From Tildeniella nuda ZEHNDER 1965/U140 (GTDB lineage: Bacteria; Cyanobacteriota; Cyanobacteriia; Leptolyngbyales; Leptolyngbyaceae): a stretch of DNA of 64,000 nucleotides. This document shows positions 47,368 through 57,809 of this stretch, piece after piece. The stretch spans positions 1 through 64,000 of the forward strand of contig JAHHIG010000022.1 in NCBI GenBank assembly GCA_019358895.1, read 5' to 3'. Below the pieces are notes generated by a model. It did not search any database and was not told where the DNA came from. It saw only the letters and a program-made list of their open reading frames with translations. Within the stretch, counting starts at the first letter, position 1; every line of letters starts with the position of its first letter. Made by a program: the position numbers and the translations under genes.

Positions 47368-47946
47368 TCAACCAGGAAGCGCTCTATGCCCTGATTCAGG
47401 CAACGCGGGTTGAGCTGGCAGCAATTGGTCGAGATGCAGCAGAAAAAAGGGCGGTTGGTCTGGCGCTGGAACGATTAAGCATTTGACGCAGCGCAGCCCT
47501 TCTGCCAAATAGGCATCAGAAAGCGGTACAAAAGCAGACGCTGGCACACGGCGCAGCATGGGTTGAGCGTCGAGCGGAAAGCCGATCGCTTCCCCAGTTG
47601 ACGTTTCTACAAGCAAGAGAAAGCGCTGTGGCTGTGGCAGGCGTGATTCAGGCTGTAGCGCTGCACGATCGGGCGGCACAGAATCAGGTAGCAGTGGCTG
47701 ACTGGCGGTACCAAAGATGCGCTGCTGAAGATTGAGTACGGGGATTTCGCGATCGTGATAAAGCGTCATGCCGATCGCTGCACCTGCCCCCGCACCATAC
47801 ACAGTGCCTAATGGAATTACTTTCTGAACCGCTTGAATGGGTAGTGCAAACCACTCTTGCTGCAAGCGAAACACGATGAGCTGATGAGAAAATTCTGCTT
47901 TGCGCGATCGAAGGCGTTGGGAGCGAGGGGAGAGTTGGAGGGACAT
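47368..47946 (-). CDS. CheW-like adaptor protein
   Basis: 192 residues. HQLIVFRLQQEWFALPIQAV and LYHDREIPVLNLQQRIFG are CheW-domain segments, and FLLLVETSTGEAIGFPLDA is the second half of the fold. The middle (about 85-110) is an extended variable loop. CheW couples receptors to CheA; this is the second CheW domain of the pix region, after pixI. It lies downstream of pixL on the same strand, but about 800 bp of repeats separate them, so co-transcription is uncertain. Confidence 0.88.
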   Translation of the reverse strand: MSLQLSPRSQRLRSRKAEFSHQLIVFRLQQEWFALPIQAVQKVIPLGTVYGAGAGAAIGMTLYHDREIPVLNLQQRIFGTASQPLLPDSVPPDRAALQPESRLPQPQRFLLLVETSTGEAIGFPLDAQPMLRRVPASAFVPLSDAYLAEGLRCVKCLIVPAPDQPPFFLLHLDQLLPAQPALPESGHRALPG

Positions 47947-47954
47947 GAGGTGGG

Positions 47955-48045
47955 AGGGGGAGTGGGGAGTGGGGAGTGGGGAGTGGGGAGTGGGGAGTAG
48001 GGAGTAGGGAGTGGGGAGTAGGGAGTGGGGAGTAGGGAATGGAGC
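47955..48045. repeat. GGGGAGT heptamer repeats
   Basis: About ten GGGGAGT/GGGAGTA units upstream of the cheW-like gene. Confidence 0.93.
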
Positions 48046-48097
48046 TTAAAGTTTTAATTTTGGCGCTCTGAGAGGACGTTTTAAAAGTCCAGATGCT

Positions 48098-48225
48098 TGT
48101 AGCCTTGGCGACTGAAGTCGCGGCTACAGAGGCAAAACCTGCCGTTGCAGGTGATAAAACCCTTACTCTGCGGTCGTCCGCGCAGGCGGACTTTGTTGAC
48201 GTAGTCGCGGTTTTAACCGCCAGAC
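48098..48225. repeat. Dispersed palindromic repeat, copy 2
   Basis: Best conserved copy: TAGCCTTGGCGACTGAAGTC, GCGGCTACAGAGGCAAAACC, then TGCCGTTGCAGG and GTCGCGGTTTTAACCGCC. Shares its blocks with 13390-13497 and, in reverse orientation, 59784-59900. Confidence 0.8.
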
Positions 48226-48239
48226 ACTTTTCAAACAAC

Positions 48240-48590
48240 CTCTGATGTGAGAGGTTCGTGATTCATGCTCGGAGGTTCAGCGGTCATGTTCGGAGGTTCG
48301 TCAGCCATGCTCGGAGGTTCAGCGGTGATGTTCGGAGGTTCGTCAGCCATGCTCGGAGGTTCGTCAGCCATGTTCGGAGGTTCGCGGTTGATGCTCGGAG
48401 GTTCGTCGTTGATGTTCGGAGAATCGTCAGCCATGTTCGGAGGTTCAGCGGTGATGTTCAGAGGTTCGCGGTTGATACTCAGAGCATCGTCAGCCATGCT
48501 CGGAGGTTCATCGTTGATGTTCAGAGATTCGTCAGCCATGCTCAGAGCATCGTCAGCCATGCTTGGAGATTCGTCAGCCATGCTTAGAAG
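48240..48590. repeat. 21-bp minisatellite (ATGCTCGGAGGTTCGTCAGCC type)
   Basis: About 16 degenerate 21-bp units; the core is GGAGGTTCG, and units vary at GTCAGCC, GCGGTTG and CGTTGAT. Open frames on both strands (for example heptapeptides ADEPPSM on the minus strand, 48231-48704) follow from the period being a multiple of three. Neither has a family match, so no gene is called. Confidence 0.92.
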
Positions 48591-48674
48591 AAGGCTAAAG
48601 TCACCTAAAGTCACCGATTGATCGTCTGAGCTTGCAACCACACACTTCCTTCTAACTCCTCTGAAGCCATCGGT

Positions 48675-48775
48675 CTCCTTCTCCCTGACTCCCCACCTCC
48701 CCACCTCCCCACCTCCTCACCCCTCACCCCTCACCCCTCACCCTTCACCCCTCACCCCCTCACCCCTGCCTCAAT
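48675..48775. repeat. CCCACCT and CACCCCT heptamer repeats
   Basis: Pyrimidine-rich CCCCACCT units (about 48685-48720) followed by ACCCCTC units (about 48718-48768) at the 3' end of pixL; the last pixL codons read through the edge. Confidence 0.9.
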
Positions 48776-51700
48776 CACACGCCCCAGCGTTTGCAAGAGT
48801 TCGTGCTCGTTGTAGGGCTTGGAGAAGTAGGCAGTTGCGCCCAGGCTCATGGCAAGTTGACGATGTTTGTCACCGCTACGGGAGGTCAGCATGGTAATCG
48901 GCAGATGCTCCAGGGCAGGACTGGCTTTGACCTTGGTGAGAAAGCCGTAGCCGTCAAGACGAGGCATTTCGATGTCGCAAATGACTGCCTGGACGGACAG
49001 CCCTGCCTGAAGCTTTTCGATCGCGTCTTGACCGTCTTTTGCCTGTTCGACGCGGTAGCCTGCTTTTTCGAGCGTTAATGCCAGAAAGCGGCGCACGTTG
49101 ATGGAATCATCGATGACCAGGATTTTGGTGATGGGGGCAGAGGGGAGAGATAGGGCAGGGGTACGATCGATCGCAGCGACTGGGGCAGGCACCTGACTGG
49201 GTGCTGTATGGAAACCGGAGCGTTCGCAGCTTGTAATCCAGTGCAGCAGTTCGGGTACGTTCACCAGGGGCACCACGCGACCATCGCCTGTAATCGTGCA
49301 GTTGGCAAAGCCAGAGGGCAATGACAGCGTGCCTTCAATGCGACGAATGGCAACTTCTTGTTCTCCCCAGCAGCGATCGACCTGCAACCCAAACAACTGT
49401 GTACCCTGACTGACGATTAAAACCGTCGCTTCGTTGATGCTGGGCGGCGCTTCCAGGGCGTAGGGTTGGCGCAGGCAGTTGAAGACGAGCCAGCGAGCCA
49501 GTCGAATGAGCTGTATGAGAGTGCCATCCCAGTTAAGGACTTCGCCGCCAGCAGTGGCAATTACCTGTTCTGATTGCAGGAGCACAAGTTCGCCAACGAC
49601 ATCAGCGGGGAGCGCCAGCAGCATCCCATTACTTTCGACGAGCAGGACGCGCACAACGGAGAGCGTGAAGGGCAGTGACAGGGTGAAGGTCGTGCCAACC
49701 CCTGCTTCGGTGGCGACGGTGATTTCACCCCGCACTTGCTTGAGGTTGTCGCGCACGACATCCATGCCAACGCCGCGACCAGAGAGGGCAGTCACCCGAT
49801 CGCTCGTGCTAAAGCCGGGTTCAAAAATGAGGGACAGCAGCTCTTGATCACTGGCAGCGGCTAGAAGCGTCGGATCTAAGCCCATTTGCTCAGCTCTAGC
49901 GCGCACTTTATCAATGGGGATGCCTGCACCATCATCTCGGATGGTGATGAGTGTCCGATTGCCCCGATGGCTGGCTTGAATTTCGATCGTGCCGTCGGCT
50001 GGCTTATTGCGAGCAAGGCGCAATTCAGGGGCTTCAATGCCGTGGTCAAAGGCGTTCCGCAGCAGGTGCATCAGCGGGTCGTTCAGTGCTTCGAGGATGT
50101 TGCGATCGATGAGCGTGCTGCCACCGCTGAGTTGAAGTTTGACGTTCTTGCCGTACTGCAACGAGAGGTCACGAATGGCGCGGGGAAAGCGATCGACCAC
50201 ATCGGATAGGGGACGCATCCGCACCTGAGTCAGACCCGTTTGCAGTTGCTTCGCCGTTTTGTTGAGTTCACGGATGGTTTGCTCGGTGTCATCCAGGTTT
50301 AGCTCAATGTCAGTAGACACTTCCTGGATTTGGACAATGGATTCCGTCATTTCTTGAGACAGCAAGTGATGTTTCCCGTAGCGATCCATTTCCAGACTGT
50401 CAAAGCGGGTATCTGAGTGGGGAGTGGGGGGTGGGGAGTAGGGAGTAGAGGGTGAAAGATGCGCGCTCTGCGTTGCTTCTGGTAGGGCAGGACGCAAGGC
50501 GAGTAGCTTGAAGTCTCCGACGGTGCGCGGTGTTGCCTGATCGTAGAACGATCGCAGTCGAGCATTGGATTGCTCCAGGGTGCGAATACGCCGATTAAGA
50601 GTACGGGTGAGGCTACGCAGCCGATGGATGTAAATGTCCAGACCGTTGCGCTCGATCGCCAGTTCGCCTAACAAATCGTTGAGTTGATTGAGCTGCTTGA
50701 TGGGTACTCGCACAGTGGCATTGGTATCTTCCTCTTCTGCCTCAGCGTCTGCATTAGCATCCAGCACTCGGAAGTCAGTCGCGCGCGAGGCATCGCCTGT
50801 GGGCTGGTGTCGTACTAGCGGTTGCAGCGGTTCGGGTGGCTGCTCTGAGGGTTGGCTAGACGGCTCTTCGTCAGGCGCTGCCTGGGTCGCCTGCAACTCG
50901 ATCGGGAAAAAGTCAACGCTGTCGGGTGCTGTATGCCAGGTATCAAAAACTTCGATCGGCAAGTCGTCACTGTCTGGCTCATCGTGCCAGGTATCAGCGG
51001 CGGTCAGGTGGTCAGCATTGTCAGGCAGAATGGCAAGTGCGGCAAGGTCGAGTGCTTCAAGGTCGATCGTGGTGGGCAGGCGATCGCACTCATCCGCTAA
51101 CACAACTGCCTGTGACTGCCGCCAAGCTTGCAGCGCCGCATGAGCGATTACTTCTGTGCGATCGGGCGCGGTGTCCAGGGCATACGTGACTGATTCGCAC
51201 AGGCTAATGAGGGCAGTCAACTGAAGCATTTCGCCGAGTCCACCTAACTCTTGCGCCAGAATGGTCAGCTCTTCGCGCAGGCAAGGCTGATCAGGGTTTG
51301 ACAACACGGCTTCCAGGCGCTGCAAACAGCCTTCGACTTCGGTTTCAAACAGCAGGGCAATCACTGCCTGTCCGTCGCTGTCGGGCGAGAGAACGGAAGC
51401 CGCATCTTCTGGCTGGGGTTCGCCAAGCTGCTCGTACAGTTGGTCAAAAATTGGGGCTGCCTGCGCGGTTAGCCAGTCAGCCTCGACGGGACGATGCTGG
51501 CGATCGCACGACACCACATGACGCAAGCAGTCGATCGCAGACAGCAGTAACCGCTCCAGATCTAAATCAATTTCGATTGATTTCTGAATTTTCAGGACTT
51601 TGAACGAATCTTCCAGACGGTGCGCTAGGTCGCTCAGCGCCATAAAGCCCATCATGCCTGCGCCACCCTTGATCGAGTGAGCCGCCCGCAGCGCTGCGTT

Positions 51701-51820
51701 GATTTGCTGAATATCAACACGGCTGCTTGACAAGCCCAGCACCGATGTTTCCAGGAGGTCGAGATAGTCCTGTGCCTCGTCTAGAAACTGCCGTCGGATT
51801 TCCAGTTCTTTATCCTGCAT
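48752..51820 (-). CDS. pixL: PixL, CheA-type hybrid histidine kinase
   Basis: 1022 residues from the ATG at 51820; the frame further upstream passes through repeats and is rejected. Domain order: Hpt (1-110; phospho-acceptor His48 in AAHSIKGGAG), long linker, CheA dimerisation and HATPase (about 530-720; HLLRNAFDHGIE near 587 and DDGAGIP), CheW (about 725-870), receiver (about 895-1020; Asp949 in CDIEMPRLDG). It phosphorylates PixG and PixH in the twitching-motility phototaxis pathway. A repeat-derived segment (TPYSPPPTPHS, about residues 448-458) lies in the linker. It follows pixJ on the same strand after 286 bp of repeats. Confidence 0.95.
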   Translation of the reverse strand: MQDKELEIRRQFLDEAQDYLDLLETSVLGLSSSRVDIQQINAALRAAHSIKGGAGMMGFMALSDLAHRLEDSFKVLKIQKSIEIDLDLERLLLSAIDCLRHVVSCDRQHRPVEADWLTAQAAPIFDQLYEQLGEPQPEDAASVLSPDSDGQAVIALLFETEVEGCLQRLEAVLSNPDQPCLREELTILAQELGGLGEMLQLTALISLCESVTYALDTAPDRTEVIAHAALQAWRQSQAVVLADECDRLPTTIDLEALDLAALAILPDNADHLTAADTWHDEPDSDDLPIEVFDTWHTAPDSVDFFPIELQATQAAPDEEPSSQPSEQPPEPLQPLVRHQPTGDASRATDFRVLDANADAEAEEEDTNATVRVPIKQLNQLNDLLGELAIERNGLDIYIHRLRSLTRTLNRRIRTLEQSNARLRSFYDQATPRTVGDFKLLALRPALPEATQSAHLSPSTPYSPPPTPHSDTRFDSLEMDRYGKHHLLSQEMTESIVQIQEVSTDIELNLDDTEQTIRELNKTAKQLQTGLTQVRMRPLSDVVDRFPRAIRDLSLQYGKNVKLQLSGGSTLIDRNILEALNDPLMHLLRNAFDHGIEAPELRLARNKPADGTIEIQASHRGNRTLITIRDDGAGIPIDKVRARAEQMGLDPTLLAAASDQELLSLIFEPGFSTSDRVTALSGRGVGMDVVRDNLKQVRGEITVATEAGVGTTFTLSLPFTLSVVRVLLVESNGMLLALPADVVGELVLLQSEQVIATAGGEVLNWDGTLIQLIRLARWLVFNCLRQPYALEAPPSINEATVLIVSQGTQLFGLQVDRCWGEQEVAIRRIEGTLSLPSGFANCTITGDGRVVPLVNVPELLHWITSCERSGFHTAPSQVPAPVAAIDRTPALSLPSAPITKILVIDDSINVRRFLALTLEKAGYRVEQAKDGQDAIEKLQAGLSVQAVICDIEMPRLDGYGFLTKVKASPALEHLPITMLTSRSGDKHRQLAMSLGATAYFSKPYNEHELLQTLGRVIEAGVRG

Positions 51821-51824
51821 GGGG

Positions 51825-52105
51825 AAGGGGGAGGGGTGAGGAGTAAGGGGGGTGGGGTGTGGGGTGTGGGGTGTGGGGAGTAGGGTGTGGGGAGTGGGGA
51901 GTGGGGAGTAGGAAGTAATACCAAATCCCAAAGTCGGCACTACAGATCGACTCGACATCACCCTCAATCCCTCTCCCTGGGGAGAGGGACTTTCCTTAAA
52001 CACCCTTCTCCCTAGGGAGAAGGGATGGGGATGAGGGTCAAGGATCTGTAGCCTTTGCAAACTGAATAACCTCACCTCTCACCTCTCACCTCTCACCTCA
52101 CCTCC
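51825..52105. repeat. Repeat-filled gap between pixJ and pixL
   Basis: GGGTGTG/GGGGAGT heptamers (about 51830-51912), a CTCCCTGGGGAGAGGG palindrome with a second CTCCCTAGGGAGAAGGG (about 51970-52030), and CTCACCT heptamers (about 52070-52105). The paired palindromes may form a REP-like element. It splits the pix operon with no gene inside. Confidence 0.88.
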
Positions 52106-52106
52106 T

Positions 52107-55100
52107 TCACCCAACTTTGAAGGTGCCGACGGATGCCTGTAGCTCTTGAGCGACTTCAACGGTCTGACGAAGTGAGTCTGAAACCTGCCGAGATGAATCG
52201 GAGGTGCGTTCAGACACTTGCACCACGTCTCGCATGAGGGTGGCGATCGCCTCTGAGGTCTGCGTTTGCGAAACGGTGGCGTTGAAGATCGACTGCACCA
52301 ACCGATCGATCTGACGGGAGACCTCCAGCAGTTGCACCAGACTTTGTTTCGCATCACCGACGAGCCGCGTTCCTTCGACCACCTGGGTTGTGCCCAGCGA
52401 CATGGCTTCGACGACTTCGCTGGTTTCCCGCTGGATGGTGCTGACAATCTGCTCAATTTCTTGAGTGGCAACCGCCGATCGAGCCGCCAATTCACCGACT
52501 TCCTCAGCCACCACTGCAAAGCCTTGACCTTGTTCGCCAGCCCGTGCTGCCTCGATACCAGCGTTAATTGCCAGCAGGTTGGTTTGCAGTGCGATCTGGT
52601 TAATCAGCGACACCACTTTGGAGATCTGCTGCGACGATTCACCCAGGCGTTTGACCTTTTTGGCAGTTTCGCCGATCGTGTCTCGGAGCGCCAGAATGTT
52701 TTGCACGGTCAAATCCATTGCGTCTTCGCCTGCTTCGGCGGTGGTGGCAGCCGATCGGGTCACATCGGCTGCCTGTCGAGCACTGGTTGCCACTGTTTGA
52801 ATCGAGCTTGCCATCTGCTCGACAGAATCTAGCGTACGCGTGGTTTCCGTCGCTTGTTTGGACGCGTCTGCGGCAAGCTGCTGCATGGCGTGTTCGTTTT
52901 GACCGAGCGAGGCGTTCACCTCCAGGGCAGAGACTTTGACCTGCGTCACAATCTGCCGCAGACTTTCTACGATCGAGTTAAAGAAGTCGGCAACCGTACC
53001 GATTTCGCCTGCCGTAACCTCAGCGCGTACCGTAAGATCGCCGCTGGCGGCTCCTTCGATGTCACCTAGCAGTTGTAGAAGCTGTAGCTGCAATGTTTCT
53101 GTCTGTTGCCGCCGCTCCTCAGACAGCGACTCGGTAATGGCTTGGGCGCGTTCTTTCTCTTCAAATAAACGTGCTTGCTCTAACGCAAAACCAAGCTGGG
53201 TAGAGGCTTGCTTGAAGAAGCTGGCTTCGATCGTCTTCCACTCACGCGGGGCGGAGCATTGATGCACACACAGTAAGCCCATAAGTCGGCTACCTTCCAA
53301 AATGGGTGCTGTGATGCTGGCTCTAATTTCAAAGTTCTTGAGAATCTCACGATGGCAGGCAGACAAGCCTTCCGCCTCGACATCGTTCATTGTCCGCACA
53401 CGACCATCGCGGTATTGGTCAATCAGACCTTCACGGAAGGGGTCGTTGACCACAGCACCCAAGATGGACTCGTAGCCCTTCACGATCGACTCGGCGCACA
53501 CTGTTCCGGTATGGTCGGGGTTAAATTCGTACACAACGACTCGATCAGCATTCAAAGCTACGCGCGTTTCGTGGGCAGCGGCAACGAGAATTTCGTCTCG
53601 TTTGATGCTTTGCCGAATCTTGAGCGTTACCTCAGTGAGCAAGCGATCGAATTTGGCTTCTTCTTCGCGTTGTTGCAACAGCGTCGCTTGCTCCAGTGCA
53701 AAGCTCAACTGGACAGCGACTTGCTGGAAGAAGCTGATTTCATCGTCTTGCCATTGACGCGGTGCCGAGCATTGATGGGCAATCAACAGCCCAAGGAGTG
53801 CGTCTTCGACCAGAATGGGCACCACCAGGTTTGCTTTGACCTGGAAGGGTTCAAGCTGTCCAAGGTAACAGTCAGTCAGCCCAGCCTCGTGGATATTAGC
53901 CGTTGCCTGAACGCGCCCTCGACGGTACTGCTCAACATAGGTTTGGGCAAAGCAAGGGTCAGCAATCTGGGCACCTAGCGCGATCGGAAACCCTGATGCC
54001 ACGGATTCAGCCGTGACTGTACCCTTCCAGTGTTCATCAAAGAGGTAGACGATCGTGCGATCGACTCCCAGTGCGTCACGGGTGCCTTTAAGCGTTGCTT
54101 TGTAAATCTGCTGTGGATCGAGCGTCTCACGCATCCGTGAGGTAATTTCGTTGAGCAAGCGATCGAATTTGGCGGCGGTTTCACTCTTCTGCAACAGCGT
54201 CGCCTGCTCTAGCGCAAAGCTTAGCTGAATGGCAACTTGCTGCAGGAAATTGATTTCGCTTTCTTGCCACTGACGTGGTGCCGAGCATTGATGGGCAATC
54301 AGCAGACCAAGGAGCGTGTCTTCGACCAGAATGGGCACCACCAGGTTTGCCTTGACCTGGAAGGGTTCAAGCTGTCCGAGGTAACAGTCGGTTAGCCCAG
54401 CCTCGTGAATGTTGGCAGTTGCCTGCACACGCCCTTTGCGATACTTGTCGATATAGCTTTGAGCAAAGCAAGGATCGGCGATCTGAGCACCTAGCGCGAT
54501 CGGAAACCCGGGTGCCACGGATTCAGCCGTGACTGTGCCCTTCCAGTGTTCATCAAAGAGGTAGACGATCGTGCGATCGACTCCCAGTGCGTCACGTGCG
54601 CCCTTGAGTGTGGCTTGATAAATCTGCTGTGGATCGAGCGTCTCGCGCATCCGCGAGGTAATTTCGTTGAGCTGGCGGGCTTGTTTCGCAGCAAGTTCTT
54701 GCCGCTTGAGCAAGTCTGCTTGATCCAGGGCGTAGCTAATCTGGGTCGAAAGCTGCACAAAAAAGTCTAGATCGGATAATTGCCATTCACGGGGATGAGA
54801 ACATTGATGGGCACAAATTAACCCCATCAGTTCACCGTTCACTTTGATGGGGGCAACCACATTCGCTTTCACCTGAAGACGCTCTAAGACTTCGCAGTGA
54901 CAGTGACTGAGATTACCTTTAGAAACGTCAGCGATAGACCAGACACGCCCATTCTTGTAGCGCTCGATCGCCCCTTCCACTAACGGATCGTGAATCGTCT
55001 GCCCCAATGCCCGAATCCAGCCAGCACCGACCGATTCGGCAGTAATCACACCGCTCTCATAGCCCTCGTTAAAGCGGTAGATCAAGACGCGATCGACTTT

Positions 55101-56645
55101 CAGAAACTCTCGAATTTCGTCTACACCCGTTTGCACAATGTCGTCAAAGTGAAGCGTCTGGCGGATTTTCACTACCACGTTACTGAGTAGCTCCGACTGT
55201 TGTGCCTGCAAGTCTCGCTGCCGTGCTTCGGTTGCCAGTGCCTTTTCCGAGCTGACAATGCTGTCTGCCATCGCGTTGAACGCAATCGTCAGTTGACCCA
55301 CTTCGTCCAGTGAAGATACCTGAGCGCGCCGGGTGCGATCGCCATCGGCAAATGCCTGGGTTGTTTCCTCCAGCGTCTCTAAAGGCTTTAGGACTAACCG
55401 CCGGAAGGCAGCCGTCCAAAGGGAAACCACCAACAGCGTCAGAGCCAGTACCAGCGCTTCTTGCTGTAAGCTGCTGCCAAGCAACGCATTCAGCCTGTCT
55501 TCTGGTGTCCCTCTAACCAGAATCGCTGTGGGTTTGTCGCTATAGCTGGCTACAGCTCCATCCGGCGTTTCGACGATTTGATTGGGTATTGCCTTCGCCG
55601 CCACGGTGTAGCTGTGACCACCAATGTCGAGTCGCTGCGTTACGGCTTTTCCCTTTGCTGCTGCCGCTTCGTCTAGTAGCGCGGTGGTTGGTAGGGCAAG
55701 GTTATCTTTGGTATTAGCAGTGCCATCAGTTTTGGTTTTGTTTAAGGCAGTTGCCAGCACAAACTCACCGCTAGGCGGGCGCTCATATATGGCGCTGTAA
55801 CCGCCGCCAAAGGCTTTGAGTGTTTCGTTAACGATCGGCAGCTTGGCGTTGACAACGTCCCCAAACACTAGCGCCCCAACCACTGCTTTAGTATCAGGAT
55901 CTTTGATCGGTGTCACTACGTATCGGATCAGACTGTCTTGCTTGCTAAAGCCATTCGGTAACGGTGGCGCTTCTTTCGCCAGCTCAGACCACGACACAAT
56001 GGCACTGGACTTGATTTGAGCAGGTGCTTTGAGTACCTTGCTGACCAAGCCGTTAGGATCAAAGGTTTCGCCCTGGCGATCGACATTTGCATTCACCACA
56101 ATCCGCAAATCTCGATCAACCAGCGTCGCGTACTCCATCTTGCGGGCTTTCACCTCGTTTCGCAAAATCTGTCGTACCTGTGCATTCACGTCTGCATTAA
56201 GCCTGTTGCCCTGCGATTGGGCGCGTACAGCACTAATCAACGCTGTGTTGTCCGCTTGTCCCCGCGAACCATATCCCATCTGATCAAGCTTGGTGTTGTA
56301 GTTTGCCTCGGTAACGGCAACTTCTGATTTTGCTTGTTCCAGAAGTTGTGTCCGCAAACTGCCTGTCAGCGTAAGGGTAGACCAAACGCCTAAACCCAAA
56401 ATGGGCACCAGTTCACAAACAATGAGGGCAAGCGCCTGCTTACGACCGATCGACAAATTGCAGAATAACTGAATCAAAAACGGACGACGTTTTACCAGTG
56501 GTGGTGTTGGTAGAAAATCATCGGTTGATTCTAATGAGCGTTCAGAGGGAGCTGGCAGTGTTTCCCAGCGATCGCCGAGTTGAGCCGCGTCACGCGAAGA
56601 GGTGCGATTGTTAAGAGCTTCGGCTGCATCAGTACGATTAACCAT
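52107..56645 (-). CDS. pixJ: PixJ-type phototaxis receptor with four cyanobacteriochrome GAF domains
   Basis: 1512 residues. TM1 at about 72-93, a periplasmic sensor domain, TM2 at about 395-415, then HAMP, four GAF domains and a methyl-accepting signalling domain (hairpin [20 protein letters not shown]). Each GAF has the bilin-attachment Cys: C582 (CH), C754 (CY), C926 (CY) and C1097 (CH). GAF2 and GAF3 also have the DXCF motif (D724-F727 and D896-F899, DPCF), the second Cys used by blue/green-type cyanobacteriochromes. GAF2 and GAF3 are nearly identical over about 170 residues, with exact 172-residue spacing, a recent duplication. The receptor controls pilus-driven phototaxis through PixI and PixL. 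Confidence 0.95.
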   Translation of the reverse strand: MVNRTDAAEALNNRTSSRDAAQLGDRWETLPAPSERSLESTDDFLPTPPLVKRRPFLIQLFCNLSIGRKQALALIVCELVPILGLGVWSTLTLTGSLRTQLLEQAKSEVAVTEANYNTKLDQMGYGSRGQADNTALISAVRAQSQGNRLNADVNAQVRQILRNEVKARKMEYATLVDRDLRIVVNANVDRQGETFDPNGLVSKVLKAPAQIKSSAIVSWSELAKEAPPLPNGFSKQDSLIRYVVTPIKDPDTKAVVGALVFGDVVNAKLPIVNETLKAFGGGYSAIYERPPSGEFVLATALNKTKTDGTANTKDNLALPTTALLDEAAAAKGKAVTQRLDIGGHSYTVAAKAIPNQIVETPDGAVASYSDKPTAILVRGTPEDRLNALLGSSLQQEALVLALTLLVVSLWTAAFRRLVLKPLETLEETTQAFADGDRTRRAQVSSLDEVGQLTIAFNAMADSIVSSEKALATEARQRDLQAQQSELLSNVVVKIRQTLHFDDIVQTGVDEIREFLKVDRVLIYRFNEGYESGVITAESVGAGWIRALGQTIHDPLVEGAIERYKNGRVWSIADVSKGNLSHCHCEVLERLQVKANVVAPIKVNGELMGLICAHQCSHPREWQLSDLDFFVQLSTQISYALDQADLLKRQELAAKQARQLNEITSRMRETLDPQQIYQATLKGARDALGVDRTIVYLFDEHWKGTVTAESVAPGFPIALGAQIADPCFAQSYIDKYRKGRVQATANIHEAGLTDCYLGQLEPFQVKANLVVPILVEDTLLGLLIAHQCSAPRQWQESEINFLQQVAIQLSFALEQATLLQKSETAAKFDRLLNEITSRMRETLDPQQIYKATLKGTRDALGVDRTIVYLFDEHWKGTVTAESVASGFPIALGAQIADPCFAQTYVEQYRRGRVQATANIHEAGLTDCYLGQLEPFQVKANLVVPILVEDALLGLLIAHQCSAPRQWQDDEISFFQQVAVQLSFALEQATLLQQREEEAKFDRLLTEVTLKIRQSIKRDEILVAAAHETRVALNADRVVVYEFNPDHTGTVCAESIVKGYESILGAVVNDPFREGLIDQYRDGRVRTMNDVEAEGLSACHREILKNFEIRASITAPILEGSRLMGLLCVHQCSAPREWKTIEASFFKQASTQLGFALEQARLFEEKERAQAITESLSEERRQQTETLQLQLLQLLGDIEGAASGDLTVRAEVTAGEIGTVADFFNSIVESLRQIVTQVKVSALEVNASLGQNEHAMQQLAADASKQATETTRTLDSVEQMASSIQTVATSARQAADVTRSAATTAEAGEDAMDLTVQNILALRDTIGETAKKVKRLGESSQQISKVVSLINQIALQTNLLAINAGIEAARAGEQGQGFAVVAEEVGELAARSAVATQEIEQIVSTIQRETSEVVEAMSLGTTQVVEGTRLVGDAKQSLVQLLEVSRQIDRLVQSIFNATVSQTQTSEAIATLMRDVVQVSERTSDSSRQVSDSLRQTVEVAQELQASVGTFKVG

Positions 56646-56713
56646 AACGGTATCTCAGGGTAATAGTGCAAGAAGGTTTAGCAAAACGGGTTGACCAAAA
56701 CAGTTCAAAAAAT

Positions 56714-57217
56714 TTACGGTACTGACGAATTGTGTAGAACAGGCGACTGTAAAAGGCTCAGCGCGTCCAACACAAACCAGATTTCTTGCTCTTGCAAAAC
56801 GCACCCACGGAGATACGTCAGCAAACTTGATGCCACATGGCTAGGCGGTGGTTGAATTTGATCCGGTGTCATCCACACCATGCCCTCAACCTGTTGCACC
56901 ACGACTCCCAGGGAAATCGTTCCTGGACGAACGATGACCAGGGTGTGCTGCTGTGTGTTTAAGTCCAGCGATGGTGTCCCTAGCAGTCGCGTCAGGTCAA
57001 CCACCCATAGCACTCGGCTCCGGCGATTCATGAGTCCAATGATGCAAGCAGGCATATTTGGCATCGGTGTGAGACGATTTGCCGATAGCACTAACACTTC
57101 TTGTACCTGCTTCATTGGCAGTACAACAGGCGTTTGTGGATCAAGCAAAAACTTGAGATACGCCTCACCCAACGAATGTAGACGGCTAGTAGGTAGTGTT
57201 AGCGCTGATTGCGTCAT
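56714..57217 (-). CDS. pixI: PixI, CheW-like adaptor
   Basis: 167 residues. YLKFLLDPQTPVVLPMKQVQ is the CheW start and LMNRRSRVLWVVDLTRLLG the middle of the fold. The gene is 4 bp downstream of pixH and 68 bp upstream of pixJ, in the order of the phototaxis cluster. It links the PixJ receptor to the PixL kinase. Start ATG at 57217. Confidence 0.92.
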   Translation of the reverse strand: MTQSALTLPTSRLHSLGEAYLKFLLDPQTPVVLPMKQVQEVLVLSANRLTPMPNMPACIIGLMNRRSRVLWVVDLTRLLGTPSLDLNTQQHTLVIVRPGTISLGVVVQQVEGMVWMTPDQIQPPPSHVASSLLTYLRGCVLQEQEIWFVLDALSLLQSPVLHNSSVP

Positions 57218-57221
57218 TGGT

Positions 57222-57599
57222 TTAACCCACGATGGCTTTAACGGCGCGAACTAATTGCTCGCGGGTGAAGGGCTTCGTCAGGTAGGCATCGGCTCCCTGC
57301 TTCATCCCCCACAGACGATCGATTTCCTGATTCTTAGAAGTGCAAATAATAATGGGCACTTTTTCAGTAACTGGATGCTTTTTTAAGCTGCGACAGAGTT
57401 CAAACCCACTCATTCCTGGCATCACAACATCTGTAATGATGACATCTGGTTTTTGCTCGATCGCTTTGCTTAAAGCCTCTTGGGCACTCACGGCATTGAT
57501 CACGGTATACCCACTTTCGCGCAGGTAATGACTCATTAATTCCCGCTCAGACGGCGTATCCTCAACCACCAAAATCGTGATCATCAGCGTTAAGCTCAT
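57222..57599 (-). CDS. pixH: PixH, CheY-like response regulator
   Basis: 125 residues, single receiver domain. ITILVVEDTPSERELMSHYL holds the acidic pair, Asp57 is the phosphorylation site (ITDVVMPGMSG), and Lys in the conserved LTKPF closes the pocket. A start at the sixth codon (Met at 57584) is also possible. PixH is thought to modulate the direction of motility together with PixG. Followed after 4 bp by pixI. Confidence 0.93.
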   Translation of the reverse strand: MSLTLMITILVVEDTPSERELMSHYLRESGYTVINAVSAQEALSKAIEQKPDVIITDVVMPGMSGFELCRSLKKHPVTEKVPIIICTSKNQEIDRLWGMKQGADAYLTKPFTREQLVRAVKAIVG

Positions 57600-57809
57600 A
57601 CAGTTCCTCTTTATAGAATGCGGATGGGAAGTTATTGGTTTTTAGTTGTTGGTTGTTAGTTTTTAGTGGACGAGAATCAGGAGCCAAGAGTTGATAGGCT
57701 AAAGGCTAAAAAACATATGGCTGCCTAACTCAACACTTGAAGCTCCGAGCTTAGAACTCAACACTCAAAACTCTTTTCTTCTCCCTCGCTAACAACTAAT
57801 AACCAACAA

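Noticed and set aside
48231-48704. Minus-strand ORF of 157 codons with ADEPP-type repeats, and plus-strand ORFs opposite
   Set aside because: The same repeat is open in both directions, which favours a repeat artefact over a gene; no family match.
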